The translations under genes were made by a program, and so were the position numbers. From contig NZ_CAKJTG010000019.1 in NCBI RefSeq assembly GCF_917563885.1, positions 25,219 through 87,196 on the forward strand: a stretch of 61,978 nt of DNA, read 5' to 3'. Source of the DNA: Pseudoneobacillus rhizosphaerae (GTDB lineage Bacteria > Bacillota > Bacilli > Bacillales > Cytobacillaceae). Positions 1 to 8,647 of this stretch are shown piece after piece. Every line of letters starts with the position of its first letter. The stretch's first letter is position 1. Below the pieces are notes generated by a model. That model saw nothing but the letters and a program-made list of their open reading frames with translations, was not told where the DNA came from and did no database searches.

Positions 1-212
1 CATCCAATCTGATAAATAGACGGAGAAAGTTCGTTTAATTAGTGAATAGTGTTGAAAATAGCAAAAATAAACGGAGAGATTCCGCCTATTGACTTGAAAA
101 GCGCTAAAAAGGGGGCTTTTGCTTTGCATAGTCGGAAAACCTCCCCTTATATTCCCCGAAACAGGCTCCATTCTAAATTTAACGGAAAATCCTCCGCTTA
201 TTTTAATTTTGC
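1..212 (+). repeat. Interspersed CGGA-hairpin repeat array, copy 1 (cut by window start)
   Basis: This copy holds four short units built around CGGA-N5-TCCG-like inverted repeats, each followed by CTTAtt or CCTATT, spaced about 50-62 bp apart. The same ordered block recurs at 1250-1478, 2576-2795 and 61806-61978, always in the same orientation. It begins at the window edge with the words CCAATCTGATAAATAG, which in the other copies follow the 3' end of a nuclease reading frame. It lies directly downstream of the minus-strand hydrolase gene. Confidence 0.85.
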
Positions 213-246
213 AGGTTTCGTGCAGCTTTTTAATAATCTGAACTTC

Positions 247-1074
247 CTATTTGGATACGCAAACTGCATGGCTCCTAATTAACCAATCTTTAATTAGTCC
301 TTGGACTATTTTACGTTTTTCTATTTGAATCATATGACCAGCCTGATCTAAAATCGCAAAGGTAGCATTTGGGAATTTTTCAAGAAGATAAAAGTGATCT
401 TTATATCCACAGATTGAATCTTGTTTTCCTAATATAATTAGTGCAGGATGTGGAAGCTTACTTACATCATTAAATGGTTCCTCAGAGAGAAAATACCCTG
501 TTTCTCTCCAATTTGACATTAGAAAACTCTTATTGGCTAATAAACGGCCTGGTTGAATTTCGTTCAAAAAGTAACTAAGGTTCTCTTTATTTTGATAAAT
601 TATCAATGTTTCAAATGCTTTTCTTATATCAGGGTCCAATCCATTTAATAAAGCTTCATCTTTTGTAAAAACAATTTTTTTAGGTAGACTTCTTTCTTTC
701 AAATGAAGTGCAGTAGCCAGTAAACAAATACTCTTTACTTTTTTGTGTTTTTGGTGCAAAACACCTTGTGCCAAATATCCACCAAACGAAAAACCGATAA
801 GAGAAAATGCTTGGTTGGGAATTGTTTTATCAATAAAGTCTAAAATATTTAAAAGTATATCATCAGAAGACTTTAGATTTTCGTCAATGAAACTTAGGCC
901 GTGTGCAGGTAAATCTATGTAAATTCTTTGATAACCCTGAATGTTTTCAAAAATAGGCTCTATCCATGTTTTCATAGATCTATGGTCTGTACCCATTGAA
1001 TGGATGATTAATATTGGAAAACCACTTCCTACGATATCATAATAAATATTCCCATTTGTAACTAAGCAATTCAT
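247..1074 (-). CDS. Alpha/beta hydrolase
   Basis: A 275-aa alpha/beta-hydrolase-fold enzyme, probably a soluble esterase, lipase or C-C hydrolase; the substrate cannot be told. The nucleophile elbow is GFSFGG with Ser96. The acid is probably Asp219 in LGKQDS, and the catalytic His247 is in AGHMIQIEK. HSMGTDHRS near residue 25 fits the oxyanion loop. The ATG start has a GGAG Shine-Dalgarno site in front. The gene stands alone and is flanked by two direct copies of the CGGA repeat array, which makes the segment look like a repeat-bounded insertion, although no transposase is present. Confidence 0.85.
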   Translation of the reverse strand: MNCLVTNGNIYYDIVGSGFPILIIHSMGTDHRSMKTWIEPIFENIQGYQRIYIDLPAHGLSFIDENLKSSDDILLNILDFIDKTIPNQAFSLIGFSFGGYLAQGVLHQKHKKVKSICLLATALHLKERSLPKKIVFTKDEALLNGLDPDIRKAFETLIIYQNKENLSYFLNEIQPGRLLANKSFLMSNWRETGYFLSEEPFNDVSKLPHPALIILGKQDSICGYKDHFYLLEKFPNATFAILDQAGHMIQIEKRKIVQGLIKDWLIRSHAVCVSK

Positions 1075-1219
1075 CAGATTATTTCTCCTTATTCATAACA
1101 CTTTTATCAATACCCTTTGCCGGTTCACCTATATATTTCTGTAGAAAGTTTAAAAAACCCTTTTTAAACTGCTTATTAGATCATTTAGATACAACGCTGT
1201 AAACTTGTTCCATAAGTAA

Positions 1220-1276
1220 ATGAGGGTTTTAGCCTATGCACTTGGATTAGGGGACCAACTTAAGCAACCAATCTGA
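1220..1276 (+). pseudogene. Remnant of the 3' end of a DUF559-like nuclease gene
   Basis: An 18-codon frame ending ...GDQLKQPI-stop matches the C-terminus of the intact nuclease at 1941-2603 (MRVRSYRLGDQLKQPI). It has a two-codon insertion and several substitutions. Nothing upstream in this frame resembles the rest of the nuclease, so this looks like the stump of a lost copy. It runs straight into repeat copy 2, exactly as the intact gene runs into copy 3. Homology of so short a stretch is inference, but the last ~25 nt are identical to the intact gene. Confidence 0.5.
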
Positions 1277-1478
1277 AAAATAGGCGGAAAAATTTCGCTT
1301 AATGTGTAAATTGTATAGAAAATAGCAAAAATAGACGGAGAGATTCCGCTTATTGACTTAAAAAGCGCGAAAAATAGGGGCTTTTGTATTGCATAGTCGG
1401 AAAACCTCCCCTTATATTCCCTGAAACAAGCGCCATTCTAAATTTAACGGAAAATCCTCCGCTTATTTTAATTTCGCA
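1250..1478 (+). repeat. Interspersed CGGA-hairpin repeat array, copy 2
   Basis: Four units (CGGAAAAATTTCG, CGGAGAGATTCCG, CGGAAAACCTCCCC, CGGAAAATCCTCCG) lie about 51, 62 and 50 bp apart. The first ~80 bp are essentially identical to copy 3 at 2576, which suggests a recent duplication. The left boundary carries the last codons of a nuclease-like frame. Confidence 0.85.
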
Positions 1479-1940
1479 CGTTTGATAGGATTAATTTTCA
1501 ATTGGAAGTAGGGAGGTGTTTGGATAATAGCATTTTTTTGTTTATCTTAAAAAATTAAGAAATTGTCAAAATTTAAGGAAAATTAATTTACAAATTTTTA
1601 GAATTTTAATAAACTAAAGATAGTTCTATCCTCAAATTCTTCTAAGAATTATTCTTTTATAGTAGATACTTCGCATAGTCTATATTTGTTTTTACATTCT
1701 TCAATGGAAGCCGCATTAAACTCTTTTTTCATTCACTCGCAAACACTCATTAATTTTATGAATCTGTCTGAAGTTTAAATGAATAAATAATAGAGATCAT
1801 TCATTCAAGGTATCGATATGGATGCTTATGCTATTAAATGCCATGTTGTAGAAGTTTTGCATTTGAAGGTGATTATTTCAATATTCAAGTAGGTTATGAG
1901 GTAACAAATTTAATAGTACGAGAAATGGAGGAGAAATGAT
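1479..1940. other. AT-rich stretch without a recognisable gene
   Basis: About 460 bp between repeat copy 2 and the nuclease gene. Both strands are broken by stop codons and I recognise no RNA structure or remnant. It probably contains the promoter of the nuclease gene, but no convincing -35/-10 pair was found. Confidence 0.5.
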
Positions 1941-2603
1941 TTGGGATTTGAAGAAGAATACCAGACCTTTATGAATGCTCACTCACAAGCAAGAACTGGT
2001 GAACGGTTGCGGCGCTTACAAGAAGGCCATAGCCAGGCTGAAATGTTGTTTTTGAAGCAAGTGTGGTGGCCATTATTTTATCATTTCAGATATCTTCATC
2101 CAGAATATGAAGTCGATGATTTCAAGGATGGCAAAAGATATTTGGATTTTGCTTATATTCGTCCGGCCATCCGGATATGTTTTGAGGTCGACGGGTACGG
2201 TCCTCATCTTAAGAATATAAGCAGATGGCAATTTTCGGACAGCCTAGAGCGTCAAAATCAGTTGGTTATTGACGGTTGGACCGTGATCCGCTTTTCTTAT
2301 GACCAAGTTAAAGAGCAGCCTCGTCGATGTCAACAATTCGTTCAGCAAGTAATTGGCCGATGGGTGGGTGATGAACTAGACTTTACCTCTCTATCTTTCG
2401 CCGAAAAGGAAGTGCTTAGGCTAGTGATTCGTAAAGGAGAAGCCATATCCCCTAGGGAAGTAGAAAACTATTTGAAGATAAGTGACAAGACGGTAAAAAA
2501 AGTACTTTCTCAACTAGTCGATAAAAAGATGCTGATCCCCGCATCCGGGATTATGAGGGTCCGTTCTTATCGTTTGGGGGACCAACTTAAGCAACCAATC
2601 TGA
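1941..2603 (+). CDS. Vsr/DUF559-like endonuclease with C-terminal winged helix
   Basis: A 220-aa protein. Residues ~30-140 have the layout of the Vsr/DUF559 branch of the PD-(D/E)XK nuclease superfamily: an early Glu (QAEMLFL, ~34), YLDFAYI with Asp69, ICFEVDGYG with Glu82 and Asp84, and WTVIRFSYDQV near 113-123. Residues ~165-212 form a winged-helix-like DNA-binding domain (SPREVENYLKISDKTVKKVLSQL). The start is TTG at 1941, supported by GGAGG at 1928-1932; the ATG at 1936 is out of frame and dead-ends quickly. The final ~9 codons and the stop lie inside the CGGA repeat array. It may act on the repeats themselves; that is inference. Activity and target are unknown. Confidence 0.65.
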   Translation: MGFEEEYQTFMNAHSQARTGERLRRLQEGHSQAEMLFLKQVWWPLFYHFRYLHPEYEVDDFKDGKRYLDFAYIRPAIRICFEVDGYGPHLKNISRWQFSDSLERQNQLVIDGWTVIRFSYDQVKEQPRRCQQFVQQVIGRWVGDELDFTSLSFAEKEVLRLVIRKGEAISPREVENYLKISDKTVKKVLSQLVDKKMLIPASGIMRVRSYRLGDQLKQPI

Positions 2604-2795
2604 AAAATAGGCGGAAAAATTTCGCTTAATGTGTAAATTGTATAGAAAATAGCATAAATAGACGGAGATATTCCGCCTATTGACATCAAAAGCGTGAAAA
2701 TGGAGGCTTTTGTCCTGCATAGTCGGAAAACCTCCCCTTATATTCCCCGAAAACAGGCTCCATTCTAAATTTAACGGAAAATCCTCCGCTATTTT
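2576..2795 (+). repeat. Interspersed CGGA-hairpin repeat array, copy 3
   Basis: The same four-unit array as copies 1, 2 and 4. Its first ~28 bp supply the last codons and stop of the nuclease gene. Its last bases supply the stop codon of a short minus-strand frame (2789-2965). It therefore sits between two reading frames with no spacer. Confidence 0.85.
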
Positions 2796-2965
2796 CCTTC
2801 GCCGCTAGTTACCCAATGAAGCTTAGGATAAATATTTAAATGGAAGCAAGTTTTTTTGGTGCTAGGATTTAAGCATTCATAATTATCCTCATTTAAATCC
2901 ATCCCGGTGAACTGTACCGGTGCTTTTTCCTGATATAAACTGGCTCCATAAATATAAAAAAACAT
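2789..2965 (-). pseudogene. Possible 3' fragment of an unknown gene truncated at the repeat
   Basis: A 58-codon minus-strand frame with protein-like composition (KAPVQFTGMDLNEDNYECL; HLNIYPKLHWVTSGEG) whose stop comes from repeat copy 3. No good Shine-Dalgarno precedes the internal ATG, and the frame overlaps the MFS promoter region. I do not recognise the family. It could be the tail of a small exported protein or chance. Confidence 0.3.
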
Positions 2966-3002
2966 ATTATTATAGGATAAACTCTTACAGGAGTTGATCT
3001 TA

Positions 3003-4271
3003 TTGGACAAACAAAATAGCAGATTTAGATGGATTGTTTTTATCACTGTATTATTTACTTATGTATTAATGTCGAGCCAGCGAACCGCACCGGGGTTGAT
3101 TACTGACCAAATCATGATGGATTTTAAAGTAACAGCTACCACTATTGGGTTACTGACTAGTATTCAATTTTTTGTCTATACTAGCTTACAAATTCCGATG
3201 GGGATGATGGCGGATCGTTTTGGACCGAATTTTTTTCTCATTATCGGTGCCTTTTTAACCGGATTAGGTACGATTATTTATAGTCTTGGCACACATGAAT
3301 TTGTATTATTTTTTGCTAGAATTTTAACCGGAATGGGGGATGCAACCATTTGGGTTAATATGGTGTTAATATTGGGCCAATGGTTTAATGCGAAGGAATT
3401 TACAAAGTTAATCGGTGTTACTGCCATGACTGGAAGCATCGGGTTCCTTGTAGCAACCGTTCCTTTCGCCTTATTTATTGACTTGCTTGGCTGGAGGCCA
3501 GCCTTTTTTTCAGTGGGTCTGTTGCTTTGCTTATGTCCAATACTGCTTTATTTTGTCCTAATAATGAGACCAAAACAGACGCTTTTTTTAAAAAGGGAAA
3601 AGGTACGTGAAAAAACAGGGGCTTTATTACGAAGGATTTTTACGAATCGGCAAGCATGGGCTTTATTCTTATGTCACTTTGGGATTGTTGGGACGTATGT
3701 TGGATTCATTAGTTCGTGGGGAGTACCATATGGGATGAACGTGTATGGAATGACACGTTCCGATGCAAGTCAGCTCATGATGATTGGATTGATCGGGGCA
3801 CTTATTGGTGCACCGTTAGCTGGATGGATTTCCAGTCGATTAAATATGATAAAACGTCCTTATATCGTTGTTCATCTTATTCTATTGGTGACTTGGTCTG
3901 TCTTTCTTTTTTTCAAGGGGAATCCACCCTATATCTTATTGATCATGCTTTTCTTCATTATTGGTCTAGCCTATGGGGCAAATGCCTTAACCTTTGCTGC
4001 TGTTCGTCAAACGTTTCCAATAAAAGAAGCGGGCATTGTTTCTGGTTTCGCCAATACCGGCGGCTTCTTGAGTGCCGTATTGCTGCCAAGTATGTTTGGA
4101 GCTGTATTGGATTATTTTCAGCTTAGTACAGGTAGCATCGGTAAGGGATACTACTATGGCTTCATTATACCGGTGATTTTCTCCATGATTGGTTTGGTTG
4201 GAGTGGGTATGTTTAAGGAAAAGCGTAAAAGTAGGGAAAATGAGGGAGAAAAATTTATTTCATTGAATTAA
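3003..4271 (+). CDS. MFS transporter
   Basis: A ~422-aa, 12-helix major facilitator superfamily permease in the cytoplasmic membrane. The loop between helices 2 and 3 reads GMMADRFGP, the classic MFS motif A region, and RILTGMGDATIWV follows in helix 4. The N-terminus (SSQRTAPGLITDQIMMDF) resembles the anion/organic-acid-type MFS branch, but the substrate is not predictable. The most likely start is the TTG at 3003, because AGGAG at 2989-2993 sits 9 nt upstream; the TTG at 2994 would touch the ribosome site. It is transcribed alone. Confidence 0.85.
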   Translation: MDKQNSRFRWIVFITVLFTYVLMSSQRTAPGLITDQIMMDFKVTATTIGLLTSIQFFVYTSLQIPMGMMADRFGPNFFLIIGAFLTGLGTIIYSLGTHEFVLFFARILTGMGDATIWVNMVLILGQWFNAKEFTKLIGVTAMTGSIGFLVATVPFALFIDLLGWRPAFFSVGLLLCLCPILLYFVLIMRPKQTLFLKREKVREKTGALLRRIFTNRQAWALFLCHFGIVGTYVGFISSWGVPYGMNVYGMTRSDASQLMMIGLIGALIGAPLAGWISSRLNMIKRPYIVVHLILLVTWSVFLFFKGNPPYILLIMLFFIIGLAYGANALTFAAVRQTFPIKEAGIVSGFANTGGFLSAVLLPSMFGAVLDYFQLSTGSIGKGYYYGFIIPVIFSMIGLVGVGMFKEKRKSRENEGEKFISLN

Positions 4272-4319
4272 AAGTGAAATGGTACTCACCTTTGGAAAGA
4301 GTATTTCAGATAATGTGGA

Positions 4320-4352
4320 TTTAGGGAGACCCATAATATGGTTCTCCCTAAT
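4320..4352 (+). terminator. Probable terminator after the MFS gene
   Basis: The inverted repeat AGGGAGaCC...GGttCTCCCT is followed by an AT-rich stretch without a strong T run. Confidence 0.45.
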
Positions 4353-4516
4353 ATTTATGCCATAATACACTTTTAAGTATGGGGTTAAAAAGAGTTTACG
4401 AATGAATCCCCAAATAAGGTATGTCCTTAGCCTATTGAATAATGAGACCACTCTGGATAAGTGTAAGTTTTTTACATATTCTAATTTGTATACTCTAATG
4501 GATAGGAGACAATGTC

Positions 4517-5104
4517 ATGAAGACGATTATTAATCAGCCCGCTTTATTAGTTCTAGACGTGCAAAAAGGTTTTGACGATCCACATTGGGGAAAACGTAAC
4601 AATAACCAGGCAGAGGAGAATATTCTAAAGCTTTTAACTGAATGGCGAAAACGAGGATGGGAGATTATTTATTCTCAGCATTTATCCTTGTTGCCTAATT
4701 CACCATTAAACTATCAAAATAAACTAGGTATCGAGTTTAAGGAGATTGTTAAGCCCTTACCTCATGAGGTTGTCTTTCAGAAAAATGTAAATAGTGCTTT
4801 CATTGGGACAAAATTAGGGAATTACCTTAAAGAAAAGCAAGTGAAAACGGTTGTGATAACAGGATTATCTACCCAACATTGTGTATCGACGACGACTAGG
4901 ATGAGTGGGAATTTAGGGTATGATACCTATCTAGTGGAAGATGCAATTGCTGCATATGAGATTACTGATCACAATGGAACGTATCATAGTCCTGAGGATG
5001 TGCAAAAATCTGAAGTGGCTGCTTTACATAAAGAATTTGCGACGATCGTTAAGACACAAGAAGTATTGACCCAACTGCAGCAACTAAATTCACAATCTCA
5101 GTAA
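4517..5104 (+). CDS. Isochorismatase-family cysteine hydrolase
   Basis: A 195-aa cytosolic hydrolase of the isochorismatase/nicotinamidase superfamily. The catalytic triad is visible: Asp14 in LLVLDVQKGF, Lys89 in VVFQKNVNSAF, and Cys122 in TGLSTQHCVSTTTR. The cis-peptide region and the typical VEDAIAAYE strand after the Cys are present. Members hydrolyse isochorismate, nicotinamide or other amides; nothing nearby fixes the substrate. It is a monocistronic gene with an ATG start (GGAG at 4505-4508) and a strong terminator right after it. Confidence 0.85.
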   Translation: MKTIINQPALLVLDVQKGFDDPHWGKRNNNQAEENILKLLTEWRKRGWEIIYSQHLSLLPNSPLNYQNKLGIEFKEIVKPLPHEVVFQKNVNSAFIGTKLGNYLKEKQVKTVVITGLSTQHCVSTTTRMSGNLGYDTYLVEDAIAAYEITDHNGTYHSPEDVQKSEVAALHKEFATIVKTQEVLTQLQQLNSQSQ

Positions 5105-5113
5105 ATCAATCAT

Positions 5114-5144
5114 AAACAGCGCTGGAAGCACCAGCGCTGTTTTA
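5114..5144 (+). terminator. Rho-independent terminator
   Basis: A perfect stem AACAGCGCTG / CAGCGCTGTT with a 7-nt loop followed by TTTA. It lies between convergent genes and may serve both strands. Confidence 0.85.
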
Positions 5145-5147
5145 TTA

Positions 5148-5921
5148 TCAATTTTTCTTCTGAGTATTCATCATTTGATGGAAGGGGCATTTGGATAAAG
5201 CAGTTTCATCATCGTGAAGAAAATACTGCTTCCATTCATAATTATCATCTTTACCATACGTATTCAAATCGGGATGAATGTTTATAGAGTCATAAAGTTC
5301 AAGTCTCTTTCGAACATGTTTTCGAATCTTTTTAGCGTATTCTTCCGATTTACCAAATTCGGTTAAAACCCATCTTGGCGTAATAGCTAACATATAGACA
5401 TCAAAATGTCTGCTTTTTCTATTTTTGTGGGAAGGAGTGGCGCAGTACATAAAATACTGTTCCCCGTGATAACAAAACTCCCAAAGCGGTTTATGCGGAT
5501 CTGTTGGAATGTGGTTTGGCCATTTTACTTGGTCCAATTCAGCAATTCCACTAAGATGTCTCCAGAAAATCTGTTCAAATTGTTCCACAGTATAGTTCTT
5601 TTGTAGATCACTAGGAGTCTCGAAAAATACAATGAGAGAGGTATAATCTCCATACTCTTGAGAATGATTGGTATAGGCTGATAAAAGCTGAGCGAGCTCC
5701 ATTATCGAGGAGTCATTTCGTGGATCTCCTAGAAACCCATATCGTAGGTGGTTCAATGAAAATCCTTGAGTAGCAGGTATACAAGGAAATGGATGTTCTT
5801 TATCTTTCATTTTTGCTTCAAACTTTTCTAACGCATGTCTTTCCCATTGTTGTAATTGAATTTTGTTAGACGGTTCGTTCATAAACAGGTCTTTAATTTT
5901 CAACACCTCCCAAAGGCTCAT
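5148..5921 (-). CDS. YqcI/YcgG family protein
   Basis: A 257-aa protein of the YqcI/YcgG family (PF08892), widespread in Bacillus and of unknown biochemical role. Family hallmarks are FPCIPATQGF, LRYGFLGDPRND, LIVFFETP, the FWRHLSGIAELD block, CYHGEQYFMYCATPSHKNRKSR and the C-terminal KCPFHQM. The start is uncertain: the ATG at 5921 lacks a close ribosome site, while GGGAGGTG lies a few codons inside, so initiation a few codons downstream is possible. It is not in an operon. Confidence 0.8.
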   Translation of the reverse strand: MSLWEVLKIKDLFMNEPSNKIQLQQWERHALEKFEAKMKDKEHPFPCIPATQGFSLNHLRYGFLGDPRNDSSIMELAQLLSAYTNHSQEYGDYTSLIVFFETPSDLQKNYTVEQFEQIFWRHLSGIAELDQVKWPNHIPTDPHKPLWEFCYHGEQYFMYCATPSHKNRKSRHFDVYMLAITPRWVLTEFGKSEEYAKKIRKHVRKRLELYDSINIHPDLNTYGKDDNYEWKQYFLHDDETALSKCPFHQMMNTQKKN

Positions 5922-6084
5922 ACAGTATATTCACAGGGAACCCTCCTAGGTGATTAGACTCTGGTGAATTGGGCAGCAAGTTTCTAGAATGCTGCGGAAC
6001 TGCTGAGATAGGGGGACTTCAAAATAAAACAGGAATCTTGAGAATCCATCCTTGCTTCCAATTTACTTTTTTAACAAGCTATTA

Positions 6085-6217
6085 AGCTAATCGTTCCAGT
6101 TAACTGTGAAAAAGCTTGAAAACGGTAACGAATAGATGCTAATCGTTACCGTAAACAGTCAAAAAGCAAGAAAACGGTAACGAATAGGGTCTAATCGTTC
6201 CCGTTAATAGCCGATAT
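6085..6217. repeat. GGTAACG hairpin tandem repeat, 52-bp period
   Basis: About 2.5 units. Each full unit is an inverted repeat CGGTAACGAAT...TAATCGTTACCG followed by a ~24-nt spacer ending in AAAAA-rich sequence. Consecutive CGGTAACG words begin at 6123 and 6175, a period of 52 bp. The same family occurs at 20138-20365. It is non-coding on both strands. Confidence 0.8.
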
Positions 6218-6246
6218 TTTCAATCGTTTTAAAAAATCTAATGGTG

Positions 6247-6282
6247 GCCATATTTCCTAAAGCAGGAAGTATGGCTTTTTTG
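6247..6282 (+). terminator. Isolated terminator-like hairpin
   Basis: GCCATA.TTCCT / AGGAA.TATGGC with a 5-nt loop and TTTTTT. No plus-strand gene ends here. It either attenuates transcription entering the downstream GNAT gene or is left over from a lost gene. Confidence 0.65.
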
Positions 6283-6422
6283 TAGAACTTAAAAAATAAG
6301 GATAGTAGAAGGAAATGATTGGTAGCAAAAATTAGGTGATATAAAGTTAATTTGAGGCGTACATAGGGGATTTACCCAAATAAACGTAACCGCTTTAGAT
6401 TAAAAAGGAGAGAAGTAGAAAA

Positions 6423-7205
6423 ATGAACTACCACTTTAAACCCTGTAACATAGAAGATTGTAAAGAGTTAATTCAAGAATATGTCTCTATGTTACAATCC
6501 CCCTTTGATTCCTTTTTAGAGGAACATATTGTAAGCTCTAAGTTCTATTTGATCAAGGATAACGAAGAGGCAGTAGGTTATTATGCTATCTTTAAAAATG
6601 AGTTGCTTACTCAATTTTTCCTAAAGGCATCGATGTATAGTAAGAGTCAGGAAGTGTTAAAACAAGTACTAGCTAGCCACCCGGTATCTTCTATATTTGT
6701 GCCGACTTGCGATGAGTTTATGTTAAGTACCGTGTTGGATCAAGATTTCAAAATGACGAAACAAGCGTACTTTTTTCAAGATAGCCAAGTACCTGTTTCA
6801 GAAGATAAATTATTTCAAAATGGTCAATTAAGAAAAGCAGAACAAGTTGATGCCCAGCAAATAATCGATGTGAGTCAGGACTTTTTTGATCGATTAGATG
6901 AGAGAATTGAAGCGGGTGAAATGTTTGTTTTTATGAATGACCACCAACTATTAGGTGTAGGGATTATTGAAATAAGTCGATTACAATGTGGTTATGCAAG
7001 TGTAGGTATGTTTGTAAATGAGGCGTTTCGAAAGCAAGGGATTGGTCGAACAATCATTTATCGCTTAAAAGAGTGGTGCTATCAAAATCAAATAACACCG
7101 ATTTGTGGTTGTTGGTACTACAACACAAACTCAAAATTAACTCTCGAAAGTGCGGGGATGGTTTCGAAAACTAGATTATTAAATTTTCAAGTTGGAAGAG
7201 ACTGA
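6423..7205 (+). CDS. GNAT-family N-acetyltransferase
   Basis: A 260-aa protein with a C-terminal Gcn5-related acetyltransferase domain. Motif A is VGMFVNEAFRKQGIGRTIIYRL (~198-219), containing the Q/RxxGxG acetyl-CoA pyrophosphate loop. The N-terminal ~120 residues look like a degenerate second GNAT-like half, a common two-domain layout. The substrate is unknown. ATG start with GGAGAG upstream; it is separated from the next gene by 56 bp and may be co-transcribed with it. Confidence 0.8.
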   Translation: MNYHFKPCNIEDCKELIQEYVSMLQSPFDSFLEEHIVSSKFYLIKDNEEAVGYYAIFKNELLTQFFLKASMYSKSQEVLKQVLASHPVSSIFVPTCDEFMLSTVLDQDFKMTKQAYFFQDSQVPVSEDKLFQNGQLRKAEQVDAQQIIDVSQDFFDRLDERIEAGEMFVFMNDHQLLGVGIIEISRLQCGYASVGMFVNEAFRKQGIGRTIIYRLKEWCYQNQITPICGCWYYNTNSKLTLESAGMVSKTRLLNFQVGRD

Positions 7206-7261
7206 GAAGTGGTGTAAAATTACACTATAAAGGATGCGATTACAAGTTCGGAGGGGGAATT

Positions 7262-8404
7262 ATGAGACTATTTGTTTCTATCGTCACCATTATTGGTTTT
7301 AGTTTTGTTGGGTTTGTAGCTTTTATCATCGCCTCGTTTTCGAGGGATGCGGAGTTTTATCGCATTTTTGTTCCCGTCATTACAGTAGGTTTGATCACGA
7401 TGATTATTCTAGCTATCTATGGAAAATTTAAAAATAGAATAGTTAGTAAGTGCTTATTCATATTTTTTACTTTAAGTACATTATCGGTGATAGGCTATGA
7501 GGGGTACCAAGCATATTTGAAAAGCTTAGAGGTAGTAAGTACGCAGGACGTAGATTTGTCTGAGTATCTTCCTTTTGCTGAGGATACAAAAGCGGTTTCA
7601 TTAGAAGAGGCTTCCATTTTTAAAATTAAAGACAATCTGCCAACTTTAGATGGTTCAACCGCTTTATACCCTGTATATTCTGCATTTGCTCAAGCTGTTT
7701 ACCCTGAAAAAGACTATCCGTTATATGACAGCGAGGTTGTTTCTAGTCAGACAGGTGAAGCGTTTGATCGTCTACTAAAAGGAAATGTGGATATTGTTTT
7801 TATGCCACATCCATCAGATAAACAGATGAAGACTGCTGAGAGCGTTGGCCGTGAATTAACCTTAACTCCCATTGGTCGAGAGGCATTTGTATTCTTTGTT
7901 CATTCTAAAAATCCGGTTAAGGAATTAACAATTAAACAGATTCAAGGAATATATGCAGGAGAAATCTCGAATTGGAATGAGGTTGGAGGAGAAAATGAAA
8001 AAATCCGCGCCTTTCAGCGGCCAGAAGGAAGCGGTAGTCAATCTGCCTTGATCAAGGTCATGAATGGTATTCCCTTGATGCACCCTCCTTCTGAAGATAT
8101 TGTGTCGGCAATGGGGGGTATCATTAAAGAAACCACCAATTATAAAAACAGAACAAATGCGATTGGCTATTCATTCAGACATTTTTCACAGGAAATGGTT
8201 CAAAATGGAAAAATTAAAAATATCGCAATAAACGGGATTCTACCTACAGAGGAAACAATTAAAAATGATACTTATCCAATCGTTGCGGAGTTCTATGCGA
8301 TAACGGCAGGAAGTGAAAATCCTTATATCGAAGCATTCATCAAATGGATGCAATCCGAACAAGGACAAAAAATCGTTGAACGTACCGGATATGTACCTCT
8401 ATGA
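7262..8404 (+). CDS. PstS-like substrate-binding protein with three N-terminal TM helices
   Basis: A 380-aa membrane-anchored protein. Residues ~5-85 hold three hydrophobic helices; residues ~120-380 form a PBP-like domain of the phosphate-binding PstS type. Signature stretches are LDGSTALYPVY, SSQTGEAFDRLLKGNVDIVF, IQGIYAGEISNWNEVGG and QRPEGSGSQSAL, the last typical of the phosphate-binding loop. No pstCAB genes are nearby, so it is more likely a sensor or scavenging protein than part of an encoded ABC importer. GGAGGGGG precedes the ATG. A strong terminator follows. Confidence 0.8.
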   Translation: MRLFVSIVTIIGFSFVGFVAFIIASFSRDAEFYRIFVPVITVGLITMIILAIYGKFKNRIVSKCLFIFFTLSTLSVIGYEGYQAYLKSLEVVSTQDVDLSEYLPFAEDTKAVSLEEASIFKIKDNLPTLDGSTALYPVYSAFAQAVYPEKDYPLYDSEVVSSQTGEAFDRLLKGNVDIVFMPHPSDKQMKTAESVGRELTLTPIGREAFVFFVHSKNPVKELTIKQIQGIYAGEISNWNEVGGENEKIRAFQRPEGSGSQSALIKVMNGIPLMHPPSEDIVSAMGGIIKETTNYKNRTNAIGYSFRHFSQEMVQNGKIKNIAINGILPTEETIKNDTYPIVAEFYAITAGSENPYIEAFIKWMQSEQGQKIVERTGYVPL

Positions 8405-8407
8405 GGA

Positions 8408-8458
8408 ATGGGTACGGTCTTCCGCTTCAAATGAAACGGAAGTACCGTACCATTTTTA
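8408..8458 (+). terminator. Rho-independent terminator
   Basis: A long stem GGTACGG.CTTCCG... / ...CGGAAGTACCGTACC followed by ATTTTTATT. Confidence 0.85.
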
Positions 8459-8647
8459 TTAATGGTTATTGCCTTTTATTATTATATTGGCACAATCTGT
8501 AAAATCTAGTAAAATAAATGGATAAGAGTGTAGTGTTAGAACCTTATACTCCCTGGACAAGTAAGGCTGATGGTAGAATATTTTATAGATGAGGGAAGAA
8601 ATAGAAGAGAAAAGTCCTATTTAGGATTTTATGTAAGGAGCAAACAG

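Noticed and set aside
247-2795. Composite transposon bounded by the CGGA arrays
   Set aside because: No transposase, no terminal inverted repeats and no target-site duplications were seen; the arrays look like interspersed repeats.
3716-4126. 136-codon frame inside the MFS transporter gene
   Set aside because: It is a +1-shifted shadow of the MFS gene with Cys/Ser/Trp-rich composition and no ribosome site.
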